Source: Neelides folsomi
Taxonomy: Eukaryota; Arthropoda; Collembola; Neelipleona; Neelidae
Direction of reading: 5' to 3'
NCBI GenBank assembly: GCA_034687125.1
Contig: JAQGBZ010000039.1
Span: 124,001 to 188,000 of the forward strand
DNA length: 64,000 nt
Below are positions 13,301 through 26,182 of this stretch, piece after piece (the stretch's first letter is position 1; every line of letters starts with the position of its first letter). Made by a program: the position numbers and the translations under genes. The notes beneath the pieces are model-generated. The model saw only the letters and a program-made list of their open reading frames with translations. It was not told the DNA's origin and searched no databases.

Positions 13301-13900
13301 TTACTCCTCACCCACGCTCTCTAATTTTTTGACTGCTTCTTTAGCCCATACCTTAATGGTACTGGTTGAAACATGTAACTCTGGCTCAGTTGTCGACAGA
13401 GCTTCAACAAAACTATCTTCCAAGGATGGATACAGCTTCCTCATATCTCGTGTTGGGCAGTGTCTTCGGCAGGAAGGACATTCACGTTTCCTAAAAAATA
13501 CAAATTATTTGTATGATTACTTCAACGTACTGTATAACAATCGATCAATGGAATGATTTAATAATATACCATATAATGTAATGTACACATTAAAAAACAA
13601 TTGTTGAAGTTGAAATGCTTGTATTTCACTTCCTACTAATTTGATATAAATAAATAAGATAATTTAATAAGAGGGAAAGTTTAAGACAAATTACTTGGAG
13701 TTGTCGAACCAATATGCAATACACATTGTATGAAAACAATGACCGCATTTGTATGAAACAATGTCAGTATCAGTGCACATCATCAGGGTTTTTGTTCGAG
13801 CTCTTGTCATAGGAGGAGAATTCTTTTCCCTTTGATTTGAATATACCCCTGGTGCAGGATTCTCCAATCTCTCTTTGCAAATTATGCATTCAAATCCCAT
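13301..13900 (-). CDS. Small RING-H2 zinc-finger protein, putative E3 ubiquitin ligase
   Basis: Two exons, 13900-13695 and 13490-13301, joined across a 204-bp intron (donor GTAATT, acceptor TTTTTTAG) give 131 aa. The N-terminus opens with CIIC at residues 5-8, followed by a loop of about 40 residues, then CGHCFHTMC and ECPSC: a C-x2-C, C-x-H-x2-H/C, C-x2-C arrangement typical of RING-H2 fingers. The finger bridges the intron, which supports the join. The rest is a short, charged C-terminal helix with no transmembrane segment. RING-H2 domains recruit E2 enzymes for ubiquitin transfer; substrate and pathway cannot be read from the sequence. The long loop between the first two Cys pairs is unusual. 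Confidence 0.75.
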
Positions 13901-15363
13901 TATCTAATAATATTATGGAAAAGGAAATGTAATAAAACGCATATTATTTAAATGAACTGGAAATGCAATTTAAATAATTATTGATAAGGGAAATATCACC
14001 ATTAGTCATAATCTCTTAAAGGTAATAATCATTATTTTCTTTCAATATTAGACTCACCTTTTGCTAAATGATGAAGAGCTTCAAGTTCAAATTGTATTCC
14101 AACTTCTGCAACAAGCAACAGCAATATTAATTCTGGGGATTGATAATTTAAAGTGTCAATTAGCACTATTTTATATTTACATACATATTACTATTATAGG
14201 TAATTCAAACAAGTTTACTTATAACGCAATTCCCAATTACAGTATACCATTTACAATTAGTTCAGGAGAAATAGTACAGATATATGATATTATTACCATC
14301 AGAGGAGGAGGACTAACAAGAGTATGGAATATGTTATTAAATATTACATGTATGAAGAAGTCAGTTTAATTATTAAAGTAATTTACCTTTGTTGATAATT
14401 CAACCGACGACAACAGAGGAAAAAGTCAAAGTGATTGTGTGAGAACACAGATGCACCAAATTCCCGACTAATTAATTGGATTGGGTAAAATGAATTGTTT
14501 GGTCTGGTTAAGTTTAACTTCTTTTAATTAGAATTAAAAAAGCAGTCTGTGGGTGAGGGTGACTGACAGAGGAAGTCTTTTGTCTCAAAGTCTCAACTCC
14601 TACCTAAGAAGTGAATTCGATTTCCTTTCTTTCCAACTTCACTCCCTCTCATTGAAAATGTCAAATTGAAATGAATTTTGCATTAACGGCGTCAATGCAA
14701 AATTCATTTTCCTTTATATTTGCATAAGATTTCTCATTTACGTTCCTGTGCAGAGAGAAAGTTTTCAATATATCAGTACTATACTTCTATAATGGATTTA
14801 AGGCACTTCTTTTTACCATAAAAATCTACGAACTTTATCCTCGCTGTAATTATTATCTATTTGTTTATGCATAAAACACTAATTATAACAAACTTAGATA
14901 AAAGTTATATTTATTAACAGTATTTACAAATCCACTACATTCTTATAATATGCTATATGTAATGTAAATAAAAAATTGTAAACAAAAGTTTGAAGCAACA
15001 AAGGTAATTTAAAATTGTGACGACTTTGGTTCTTATAATAGCCATACAACTTGAACTTTCATTTTCTCATTTCTCCTCTCCCACCTGCGTTTGAAGCCAT
15101 ATGAAGATTCTTTTCCCCCATCAGCTGCTTGAGAACGACGTGTGGACTTCCTTGTGATTACTTGATTTTAATCTTATAATTCATTCAATACTAATTCTCT
15201 TCTAGTCTACTTGTGATTAATAATTAAATTAATCACAAGTTTATATTTAAATTGATACTTGCTATCTTGACAGTCCATTTGACAATGTTTTGGGGTCAGG
15301 ATCCACATTTTTATCAATGTCAAAATGAAAGTCGGGCGTTTATCTACCAACTCCTGTTTGACT
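13901..15363. other. Intergenic / Lrrk upstream region
   Basis: No supported gene. An open plus-strand frame at 14061-14369 is Ile/Asn-rich with no motif and reads as AT-rich noise. The last kilobase presumably carries Lrrk promoter elements, but no TATA box is obvious. Confidence 0.5.
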
Positions 15364-15377
15364 AGAGAGTTATTGTG

Positions 15378-15502
15378 ATGTGGTCTCGCTTCGTAAGTGC
15401 AACAAACATTTAATTATTTACTTAACAATCATATGTTATTTAGAATTATTTGATCGTAGACATTATAAAAGTTTTTTTTTTGATTTTCAGATTTTAAAAT
15501 GA
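15378..15502 (+). promoter_or_regulatory. Lrrk leader exon with an upstream ORF ending on the main start codon
   Basis: A leader exon ends at 15392 before a strong GTAAGT donor and splices to TTTTCAG at 15490. In the spliced leader, an upstream ATG at 15378 opens an eight-codon frame whose TGA stop (15500-15502) overlaps the Lrrk start ATG (15499-15501) as ATGA. Such an arrangement favours reinitiation and could set translation level. The position of the transcription start is unknown, so presence of the uORF in the mRNA is inferred. Confidence 0.5.
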
Positions 15503-18500
15503 ATGATGATGGAGATTTCCCCGGCCATTTACTTCATCAGGTTTATTATGTTATAAATATTTCAATGCAGCATGCTATAAAATAGATAACCATTGAATAT
15601 TACATTTGTTTTAAGCTTATCTTTAATTATCAATTTATTTGGACTTTAGGCCGCACTATGGGACAATGAAGAACTTCTTCGGGATCTTCTTGGTGGAGAA
15701 TTTCTTGCCTTCATTAATTCCAGAGATTCGGTAAAGATTATAAAATTACGATTAAATTATAAAATTCATTAAATCAGATATTCTATAACGAGTTATATTG
15801 TATTTATAAAATAGTTTATAAATTCATAATATTACAATTATTTTAGTGGGGAAGAACTCCACTTCATGCAGCAGCAACGACAGATAAATCAACTTGCCTC
15901 CCAGTTCTCCTCGCTCACGGAGGTTAAACTTTAGATTTTTAAAGAATCTTTAGTCATTGCTATTGAACCTAATTTCACATCTAATGCACATTTCAATTTA
16001 AACTGTAAAATTATTAATTTTAGGCGACGTGAGTTTAGCAAGCGGTGCTCAAGATAATTTCAAAACTCCATTGCATTCCGCCTCTGAGCATGGGTTTTTG
16101 AGCAATGTGAGTATCCTTGTTGAACACGGAGCTGATGTGACAGTCCTTGAAGGAGGAGGTTACACAGCAGCGGATTTGGCCGAACGAGGTGGTCATATTG
16201 AAACTTTATTTTTTCTCCGAGCTGCCGGCGAAGCAAAAGAAGCTGAAAGAGAACGTCTTCATAATGTATGAATTGCAAAATGTTTTTAATGGTCGAAAGT
16301 TAATATTTTAATATAATTAATCACATGGACTTTGTTATATCGGTATAACAGGAAGTAAGGACATTTGCAGCTTCCGGAGATGTTCAAAAAGTGTCAGATC
16401 TATTAGAAAAAATTAATGACAAAGAGAGATCGGGTCTTCTCAATATGACAGTGAGCTTATCCAAACTTTCATTTCAAATTATAACCAGCTTAAAAGAATT
16501 AAACGAAGGATTAAATCTTAGATATAATATTTGATAAAGCATTAAAATCATTTCAATGTTTGTTTAATGCGTAAATAGCCGAATGGGAGAAATTCGATTT
16601 TGCTCGCTGCAGCTGAAGGAGGCAAAGCTGAGCTCGTTTCACTTTTGTTAAGTTACGGCGCAGATGGACGAGCTCATCCAGTGACAAAATATTCACCTTT
16701 ATACGTAGCTTCTTATTATGGTCATGTCGCTGTGGTTGATATGCTCCTTCAAAAATTTGTTCAGCTAATTGATTTCGCCACTGTCGAGAAATGGCTTCCT
16801 ATTCACGCAGCTGCTATTAATGGTCAAAACTTTGATAGTTATTCATAATTAAGATTTTATGGGATAATCAAATAATTATTTAAGATTTTATTGTGACGAT
16901 TTAGGTCACCTTGAAGTGATGAAGTTATTACTGGAATTTTCCTATCCTGATCATGTTCTTAAATCTTTTGCGACGTAAGTTGGGAAAAGTTTTTACAATG
17001 CAGTCACTGCATTAAAATTAACAAATTAAGAAAATAAATTTGTTTTAACAAAAATACCATAAATATTTATTGGTGCTCGATGTTACTATTTATTCGTGAA
17101 TAATATTAAATAGGAAAGACGGAATTGAATATTCGATGGCATTTGATATCAACTGGAGAGATGTAAGTGGCCAAACAGCCTTATTCATTGCAGCTCAAAT
17201 GGGAAATTCAAGACTTGTTGATTGTCTTCTTCAATTCAAAACTCCAATTAAAGATGAAGCTCCCACTCCGAAAATTTCTCAAGGAATATCAAATATTTTA
17301 TCCCGACTTTCCCTTGCTGCTAATCAAAGTCTTGAGACCAAGATGAAAGTAAGAAAAAAACTTATTGTAATAAATCGATTACTTACCTACTTACAAATAC
17401 TTAAGTATTAATCAATTTTAAACTATTTATTTTTTAGAGAAAAGAAATTAGCCCTGTCGAAGTTGACGTTTGGAACGAAGAGAATTTGACTCCTTTGCAT
17501 GTAGCTGTTCGATTAAAAAATCATGTGATTTCAACATCATTGTTAAATGCCAAAGCTGATCCCAATTTTCCAATAATTCAACCAAACAAGTAAATCTTAA
17601 TTATGAATATGAGATATAGAAGATAATAACACAATATTTTTTGATTATTGATTTCTAATATTTAGCTTTTTTTAACTTTTATTAGGGAACGATCGAGTTG
17701 TCTCGCTGAAGCTTGTGAACGACGAGATTTAGGGATGATTGATCTTTTACTCAAACATGGAGCGAGAGACGGTGACTCGAGAGCATTGAGGGTTGTAAAG
17801 GGAGACGCTGTGATAGCTGGAAAATTATTAGCATTAGATGCCCATCCAAATGAAAATCACATTGTGGACAAATTGAATGCTTTATCTATAAATTGGCACG
17901 GGAAGAATTTGACGCAACTTCATAATAATTGGCTCATTACCGCCTCACTAAAAGTCAATCCTCGTTTACGCCTTTGCCCTAGAAATGCCCATATGGGTCT
18001 CGATGCTATCATAAGGCTCGATCTCAGGTTGTAAAAATATTTAATACGTTTATGGATTATCGAAATACTTTTATTTTATTATATAACTAGTTGAATATTA
18101 TAAATGATTATCGAATATAAATTTATTTTTAGTGGAAATGAATTTGAATCTCTCCCTTCATCATTATTCGACCTTGTATCTTTGAGGTATCTCGACCTGA
18201 GTGGAAATAAATTAACTTCACTTTCTTTCCCATCAACTATAAAATCAAAAGACTTGGAAGAAATTTCCGCTGCAGGGAATCGACTCTTAAACATTCCTAA
18301 AGAAATTTTAAAGTTATCCAAATTGAAGTCTTTGGATTTTTCAAATAACAAAATCCAAGAAATCCCACAAGAATTATGGGAATGTCCTTGTTTGTCCGAA
18401 GTCAACTTGAGTTTGAATATGATAAGTAATATTGCACCAAATGCAAAATCTGCTACGATTGAAACAAGAAAAGAAAAGGAAGAAGAGTTTGATGGGGAGC

Positions 18501-21500
18501 TTGAACGCGTAACATTGTGGTCTTCATCTCTAACATTTGGTGACGAAGAGGAAATTCGAACAGGGGCTTTAACAAGTTTAAATCTCTCTCATAATTCCTT
18601 TGGCCATGTTCCACCTGTTTTAGCATGTGTGGCACCGTCGCTTCAAAGACTCAATCTTTCCTATAATGATCTCCTTTCTTTGGGTAAATCCCCTTTAAAT
18701 ACTCTTATAAAAGAGCCATTTTAAACTTTTGCTATATACATACCATAGTATGTATAAGTATTACTATTCTAGCCCAATTATAATCTTATTTTTAATGAAT
18801 TTAATAGGAGGAGTTTCAAACTATCCAGCCCATGTAAAATACTTGGATTTGAGTCATAATCACATTACAACATGGTTTAACGAAGATCCAGACATAACTT
18901 GTGGGGAAGAATGCAATCATAAAGGCCACACTAAACTCGAACAATTAAAAACTCTTGGACTTGCTGGGAATGAATTTCGAGAATTGAATGTCGGTTCAAG
19001 TTCCGGCCTTTGGTTTCCCCATGTGACACTTCTAGATTTGAGCGAAAATCACATTTGCGAGATAACAGGAAGAATTGGAGAACTTCAAACTCTTTCTGTC
19101 TTACAATTGAGCAACAATGGAAATCTAGTCGATTTGCCACCACAACTTGGTCTTTGTCATAGGCTATGGAATTTGAATACGATCGGATGTCCTTTAGCAG
19201 AACCATTGCGAAGCCTCGTGTTTCGAAAAGGAGCGAAAACTCTTGATGTGGTCAATTATTTGAAATCTGTACTTGAAGATGCTAAACCTTATGCGAGGAT
19301 GAAATTGATGCTGGTTGGATTACAAGGCATTGGAAAAACAACACTTTTAAGTCAATTGAGAGAAGCGAGTGGGCGATCGCATACACCTGACCATTGGGCA
19401 AGACGTGTAGGAGGGAAAGGAAATCGTGGAGGGAAACCGATGTCAACTGTTGGAGTTGACATTGGCAGTTTGGTCATCGACCTCCGTAAAGGACCGGTAA
19501 CATTCAGAACTTGGGATTTTGGAGGTCAACATGAATATTATGCCACGCATCTTTATTTCCTTTCAAAAAGAAGTTTGTATCTGGTCATTTGGAATGTCTG
19601 TGAGGGGGAAAGAGGATTAAGCGACATTCAAAGATGGTTAGTGAACATTCAAGCCCGAGCACCAAATTCCCCAGTGATAATTATCGGAACTCATTTAGAC
19701 CTCGTTCAGGAAAAATTCCCACCTGGGTATTTAGAACATCTTCAAGGGAAAATCCGCGAAAAGTTTATTCAAATCACCGATCCTGAAAAGAGAGGATTAC
19801 CAAAGGTCGTGGCCCATATTGAAATTTCTACTCATAATCGGTCAAATGTTCGGAGTCTTGTTAGTTTGATTTACGAAACGGCATTAAGTTTGAAAGTGAG
19901 CGGAAGAAGGATGTTGGAAGTCAAAGTCCCGTGGAAATATTTAATGCTTGAAGAGATGATTGGGATTTTGAGTTCGGATCGAAGGGAAAAAGGACTCGAG
20001 CCAGTTTTATCCGCCGATCAGATGAGAAACGAATCTTGGAAGATTGGATGGAGAGATGAGTCTGAGTTGTGGCAAGCTTGCGGGTTCCTTCATGACAACG
20101 GAATCATTTTGCATTATGAAGACGCAGCCTTGAAAGACTTTTTCTTTATTGATCCGCAATGGCTTTGTGATCTTCTCTCGCGAGTCGTTTCGGTAATTCA
20201 ATTTCATATAGTATTTTTACAAAAGATAAATTTAATAATGAAACATGACATTTAATCTTATTTATTTGACATTTTCATCCAAAGGTGAGGGAAGTGAATC
20301 CATTTGCGCCAAATGGAATTATGAGATCGAAGGATCTTCCTTTATTATTCAAAGGAACTCCGACTGAATATGTAGTGGATCTTTTGGCAAAATTCGAATT
20401 GGCCGTTGCATGGGATGCAAGTTCTCTTCTTATTCCTTCGCTTCTTCCTCCTGAACATGTAACAATAAAAATTTATCTACTATATTTAATAATATGTTTA
20501 AATTACATTGTTGTAAATGTAACATTGATTACTTTTTTAATGTAGAATCGAGGCGACGTTCGAATCGGAGTTCCTGTTCGTTCTCGAGGATTATTCAAAA
20601 AACGTTCTAATTCTAGTGAAGACTGTTCTTCTCCTGAGATCATTCCTGGGAAAGCTCTTTCTCGTTATTTGCTCGTGGCTTATTTCCCATGTGGTTTCTG
20701 GTCAAGACTTATCTGTCGATTATTATCTGATGATCATTTCGTCGAAGGAGTTCGAAATTACTTTGACCCTCTTCCACCTTCAGATCTCTCAGCTCCAATT
20801 ATCAAAGCTCTTGAAAATAAGGCCGAATGGGTGTGTTGGGAAACGGGAGTTGAACTAACATACGGTCAATTGGTTCTTTTGAGAGTTCGAGAAGCATCAG
20901 AACAACGAAGCTTTTTACTTCGCAGAGATGATGCTCCGCTAGCTGAAGATATACCACTACGGAATGAATATGCAGTTAAATGGGACCCAGTGGAGCCAAA
21001 TGAAGGAGGAATTTTAGAACTCAAACTTCCTTGTGAATCTCTTAAATTCCCTAATGGAATTTTGAAACCTGGAGAAGAATCAACTGCTAAGCTTCTTGCA
21101 TTGGTTGTCGACCACATTGACACTTTATTAGAAGATTGGTATCCATCGATTGGAACTCGATTTGTTCACACCAGTGAGGGAAGATATCTCGTCACTCGAC
21201 TCGTCCCATGTCCTTCTTGTGTTGCTGGAATTGAAAGAGGCGGCAGGGACTCTGTTGATAGTGGAAATCATTCGGTGGAGTCAGTTGAACAGAATTTGCA
21301 TCCTGGGTGGTATGCATGGAGTGTCGAGTGGTGCATTGCAGAAGCACAAAAACAAATTTCAATTGCAGAGTGCCCAGCACATGGAATAATTGGCCTCGAA
21401 GCTTTGGCTCCTGATACACTCTTTTTAGATTTAAGTCACAAATGGAGAATCTCACCTCAAGATATTACAAGACAGCAGCTTATCGGTAATTAGATAAATT

Positions 21501-24110
21501 TTGACAACTTATCTTCGTTTAGTTAATACGATGTAAATAAACCTTCTTAATCTTAGACGCTACAGAAATACCGAACTAAATAAATATAATTAAATAATCA
21601 AATAATATAATTATTTTATTGTATAGGGCGCGGAGCTTTCGGTTTTGTTTTCGGAGGATGGCTAGTCAAAAAATATGAAAGCGGAAAAGTGGAAGTTGCA
21701 ATCAAAACATTTTCGCCAGTTCATCCTGGTCAAGATGGTGAAGCTGAAGTGGCGTTTAGAGTTGCGGAATCCAAATGGGCTCGTGCACCAGGCCAATCTG
21801 CATGCAGAGCCTATATGGCTGCACGAGGAGAAGTTCGAGTTCTGTCAGCTATTTCTCATCCAAATGTAGTTTTATTCCTTGGACTTGCCCAGCGCCCTTT
21901 GGCAATTGTGATGCCACGGGCTCCTAAAGGTGCCCTTGATGGCGTTCTTCAAGATTTTAAAAGATGTGGTGCAAGAGTGAAAGCTGAAACGTTGAAAGAA
22001 GCATTGTTATGCATTGCGAGAGCTCTCGAGTTTCTCCATGCAAATCATGTGGTTTATAGAGATCTCAAGGCTGAAAATGTTCTTGTATGGAAATTCCCAT
22101 TGCCTTTTGGAAATGACCTTAAGAACGTTGATCTTAAACTAACAGACTATGGTATGCTTAAATTGTTAAATTGGAGTTTTAAAGCTAATTTACAATTTAA
22201 CATTTATTTATTTATAGGAATAAGTAGAAGTGGCTTTGGAGGTGTCAAAGGATTTGGTGGAACTGAAGGATTCATGGCACCAGAAATTATTAGATATAAT
22301 GGAGAAGAAGAATATACTGAAAAGGTTAAAATCTTGTTTAGAAGCTTCTTCGAAGAAGAAAGAAAATTGAAATCGGGGAAATATGCTACAATTTTTATCC
22401 GCTATCAATCATTGCTGAGTACAAAGTTCCATAATATGTTCCTAGATGGTGGATAAATATTGTGCAGAATTGCCCCAATTTTAGATCATCAATGCAATTA
22501 ACCATTTGAATTTCTTGCATTTTTAAGCTAATTCTATTATTATTATTTAGGTTGACATATTTAGTTTTGGAATGGTTCTTTACGAGATGTTGACATTAAG
22601 ACAGCCTTTTCAAGGGCATGATAATTTGAAAGAAGCCCTCCTTGAAGGATCTCGACCTCATATAACGTTAAAAGAGAGCGAATTTCCAACTCGTATTCTC
22701 GATTTAATGGTTCTTTGTTGGGCTCAAGATCCAAGAGCACGACCCTCAGCGACACAAATCATTGAGTTCGTTTCAACTAAAGAATTCACTTTACTAAGAG
22801 ATGCTGTAACACTCACGAAAACTCCCAACGTGGTTTCCGCACTGGCTGTACAATATGGAGGTAACTTTTCATGATTAGAATTTTATGAGTACCTATTTAA
22901 AAATGCTCTATTATCTAATATGTTCTAATAACGATAAATTTTTTTATAATTTTTCAGCTTGTAGAGAAGTTTGGGCAAGTTGTTCGATTGGCGGAGTGTT
23001 TTGTTTAGGATTAAGAGGTGAAGCGGCATTTGCTGCTTGTCGGCGTTTTGATGATGTTGGTGTTGTAACAGCAATGGCACTTGTCAATGAAAATGTTTGG
23101 ATGGGTGATACAAACGGTTGTTTGCACATTTATAGGTAATTATACTTTTCCTTAACAAATAATAAAGAGTTTATTTCTATACAATGTGAGTTATGTGAAT
23201 GATTTTCGACAAAATAAATAGAATTTTACATTTAAATAATTTATGTTCAAGGGTTCGTGATTTTGGCCAAGAAAGAATTGTAGAGCTCGAAGATTCAGTT
23301 GGATCTTGTGGAGCAATTGTTGCGATCAAAGGAATTGGTGAAGCTGTCGCTGTTGGAGCAGCTAGCGGACGACTTTTCTTATGCTCATCTTCAACTGGGA
23401 ATGTTTTTTCTGAACTTGGAAGATCTTCAACTATTCATGCTCTTGCTGTTAGAATGACTCCAGAAGGGTATTTTGATTCTTAGCTAATCGATTTAATTAT
23501 AATTTTTTATCTTGCAAATCAATTCTAACGAAATTATGATTATTGAACCAGAATGACTGAAGTTTGGTCTGGAGAAGACAAAGGAGGATTGGGAGTTTAT
23601 CAACTCAAAGACAGCATAGTATTAAATGAAGAACGAGTTTCACATTTTGAACCTCAAATCCCCGAAGTTCAAGTTTTACTCGTTGAAGCTGGCGACTCCC
23701 TTCTTTTCACATACGTTTATCCCGGGAGCATCGTGTATTGTTGGGAAGCGGGAGTGCGTGAGCTCGTGGGTCGAGTGGACATTGGTGGTTTGGTAGATAC
23801 AGAAGAAGAAACTCCGCTTCATGTCACAACATTGAACCTCGCCGGGCCACATCTTTACATTGGAACCAATTGGGGATTTTTATTTGTTACGGAGTCTGAG
23901 ACACTTCGTCCCCTCACTTCATTTCGTCCTTTTCAGGGCGACGTGAGGGCTTTGACCATTTTTTCTCCACCGCTTTCTGAAGAAGAAGTTTCGTGGGGAA
24001 TAGTTGGAATTGGAAAAGGCCTTACTTCCATGCTCCACCAAGAGAAAGAAGAAATGAGGAGAAAAGCAACAGCCGTTCTCCTTCATGTTCTTCCAAATTC
24101 TTGGCATTGA
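15499..24110 (+). CDS. Lrrk: Leucine-rich repeat kinase (ANK-LRR-ROC-COR-kinase-WD40)
   Basis: ROCO-family GTPase/kinase of endolysosomal and cytoskeletal signalling. Twenty exons (first 15499-15540, last 23552-24110) total 6528 nt, 2175 aa, in frame throughout. Ankyrin repeats occupy about residues 42-430 and LRRs about 530-860. The ROC GTPase has a P-loop GLQGIGKT near 880, DFGGQ in switch II and THLD. COR follows. The kinase starts at GRGAFG (about 1546), with VAIK Lys 1571, YRD Asp 1690, DYG at 1718 and APE. A WD40-like C-terminus runs from about 1858. YRD and DYG in place of HRD and DFG match the LRRK family. There is no N-terminal armadillo region, so the layout is LRRK1-like. The Gln after DFGG sits where many GTPases have the catalytic Gln. 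Intron 6 uses a weak GTCAAA donor. The 3' end faces the gene at 24308-25347. Confidence 0.96.
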
Positions 24111-24307
24111 TCTCATTTTAACATCCCTGTTTTACCTGAAACTCTTGTTATGTATACATTTGATTTTAATGACCATTAAATATTTTAAATAATTTGATTG
24201 CATTTTTATTTCATTGATACACAGATACATTTATTAGATGAGCAATATTAGGTGATATCGGAAGATACGATATTTTGTACAGAGCTCAATCACAATCACA
24301 CTTCAAA

Positions 24308-25347
24308 TTAAGAATTGTAAGCTTTTCTCTTCACCTTGTATTGAACTTGACTCGATTTACCATCGATGGATTTGCATGGTTCCCCTTGATTTCCAATTTC
24401 GGGATGAGTTTCTGAAGGTAGAATGTAAAGCTATTAGGTTCGTACATTATAACATTTCCATGCATAGGATATTTTTTCAATTCAGTTACTTTGTTTCATT
24501 AAATCATTATTGAGTTATTATCTTATCTTTAAAGTGATTGTGAGTATTGATTATTTAATATTGGATTTTTAATTAACCAATAAATTAATAATTAAATGGT
24601 TTGTAGGAAAGTGAATGATTAAATAAAAAGAGTAGTAAACCAGTTTGAAAACTAATGAAATTACTCAATGAGTTATGTATTATTTATCAGTACTCGAATG
24701 TTCTACACTACCTTTAGAATTAGGTCTGGAAATCTGTGGAGTCAAGTAAATGACGCTTTCTTCAGGATCAGAAAGATAAATGTAGCAGTCTTTATAAGGA
24801 TAGTCTTCGTCTGATGAGACAGGTTCACTTCCGGTTCCAACTCCAACATCCTTTTTCAAGCTTTACAACAATGATTTTATGAGTAAACTCATTTTAAGCA
24901 TAGAGTTTAATGATAAATTCTTACATTAAATTGCTCTCATAATTAGTTGAATTCTTTGGAGTAAAAGGTCCGCGGTATTTCTTTTTCTCTTTCTTCTTCA
25001 GCAGATTGATTTTCTTGAGTGAGTCTTCAATGTGCCACGAAGGATCTGCTGTTAGCCATTCACCCAATAAACATTGACATTCATCCCAATCATCTCCAAA
25101 CTCCACAAAATCAAAACTGCTGTCCCAATCATAAGCTATGTAAAGGAATAAATGTGAGTAAAATGAATGATAAATCATAAGATGACAATTATTTGACTAC
25201 GAATTAAACACTGTAAGAAGGAAAATAAATACATGGAAGAATATGCTCTTCGTTTTCTCCAACTTGGATTCCTAAATCATTCATGAGGGATTCGAGTCTT
25301 TCCATTGCATCAGTCCGTGGTTCACCCCGATTGTCCTCCATTTTCAT
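24308..25347 (-). CDS. Unrecognised four-exon protein, 192 aa
   Basis: I do not recognise this protein. Four exons (25347-25233, 25135-24925, 24860-24712, 24411-24308) sum to 579 nt and keep frame at each junction with good GT..AG sites. The N-terminal third is acidic and Trp/Asp-rich (YDWDSSFDF, DDWDECQCLLGEW), followed by a Lys run, then Ser/Glu/Tyr-rich segments and a basic C-terminus. No signal peptide or transmembrane helix is visible, so it is probably cytosolic or nuclear. A second in-frame ATG lies two codons downstream of the first. It converges with Lrrk, the two stop codons being separated by only about 200 bp. Confidence 0.7.
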
Positions 25348-26126
25348 ATATAATTATTATTATTCTGTAGGTACTACTATAATAAAATCTAATAGTTTTA
25401 AATCATTTGCATGAAAATTTTATATCGAACACTCAAGAATCATGTTTATTTTTTTAATTAAAAGTTATCAAGTATGTATTCTATAACAGAATTATCTGGA
25501 AACCAATTTTCTATTTGGTAGATTGGTATTTTATATCAATACAAGTAGATTGAGAATCAAAATGTATGAGTTTTGTTTTATCAATAAACAATTTAATGTT
25601 TTACTTAACCTATTAATTAAAAATTTATTCTAATTTAACTCAATTTCCTTAATAGCTTTAATATTATAAATACGTATTATGTTATGTTATGTAGGATAGA
25701 TTAAAAATTAGAAGAATAAAATAATTTTATTATTTATTAATCTTGAATTAATATTATTATCATTTCAAAAGTAATACAAATTTTCAAGGTATTAATTCAG
25801 CATTAATCACACAAGATAATAAATACTAATCATATCACTTTTGATATTTTAATTAAACGGTTTATATGTCATTGCGGATTTCCCGACCTTTACACGGTAT
25901 TTAATTTGCAAGGTAGAGGGTTTGATTATTTTATTTTACTTTGAATTTTTCAATAACACTTCAGATGTGAAACGAACGAAAATACCGAACCACTCAAAGG
26001 AAAAGGACACTTAAAAACACCATTAATACAAAGTACACCTAACATTATCATGAACCTCTAATTTAATTGATGGAATTGATCGACTTTTGGTTAAATGACA
26101 ATGGTGAAGATAAAGATCCGAATAAG
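25348..26126. other. Intergenic
   Basis: AT-rich, with no coding frame or repeat that can be supported. The distal part is the promoter region of the serine protease. Confidence 0.6.
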
Positions 26127-26133
26127 TATAAAA
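26127..26133 (+). promoter_or_regulatory. TATA box of the serine protease gene
   Basis: TATAAAA lies 50 bases upstream of the protease ATG, leaving room for a transcription start near 26155-26165 and a very short leader. This spacing is typical of highly expressed arthropod secreted-protein genes. Confidence 0.7.
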
Positions 26134-26182
26134 GGAAGGTGGAGGAATTAATTTTGTGCGTTTTAACTAACTTTTATTAACA

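Noticed and set aside
14061-14369. 102-codon plus-strand frame
   Set aside because: Ile/Asn/Thr-biased composition as expected from AT-rich noise; no ATG context or domain.
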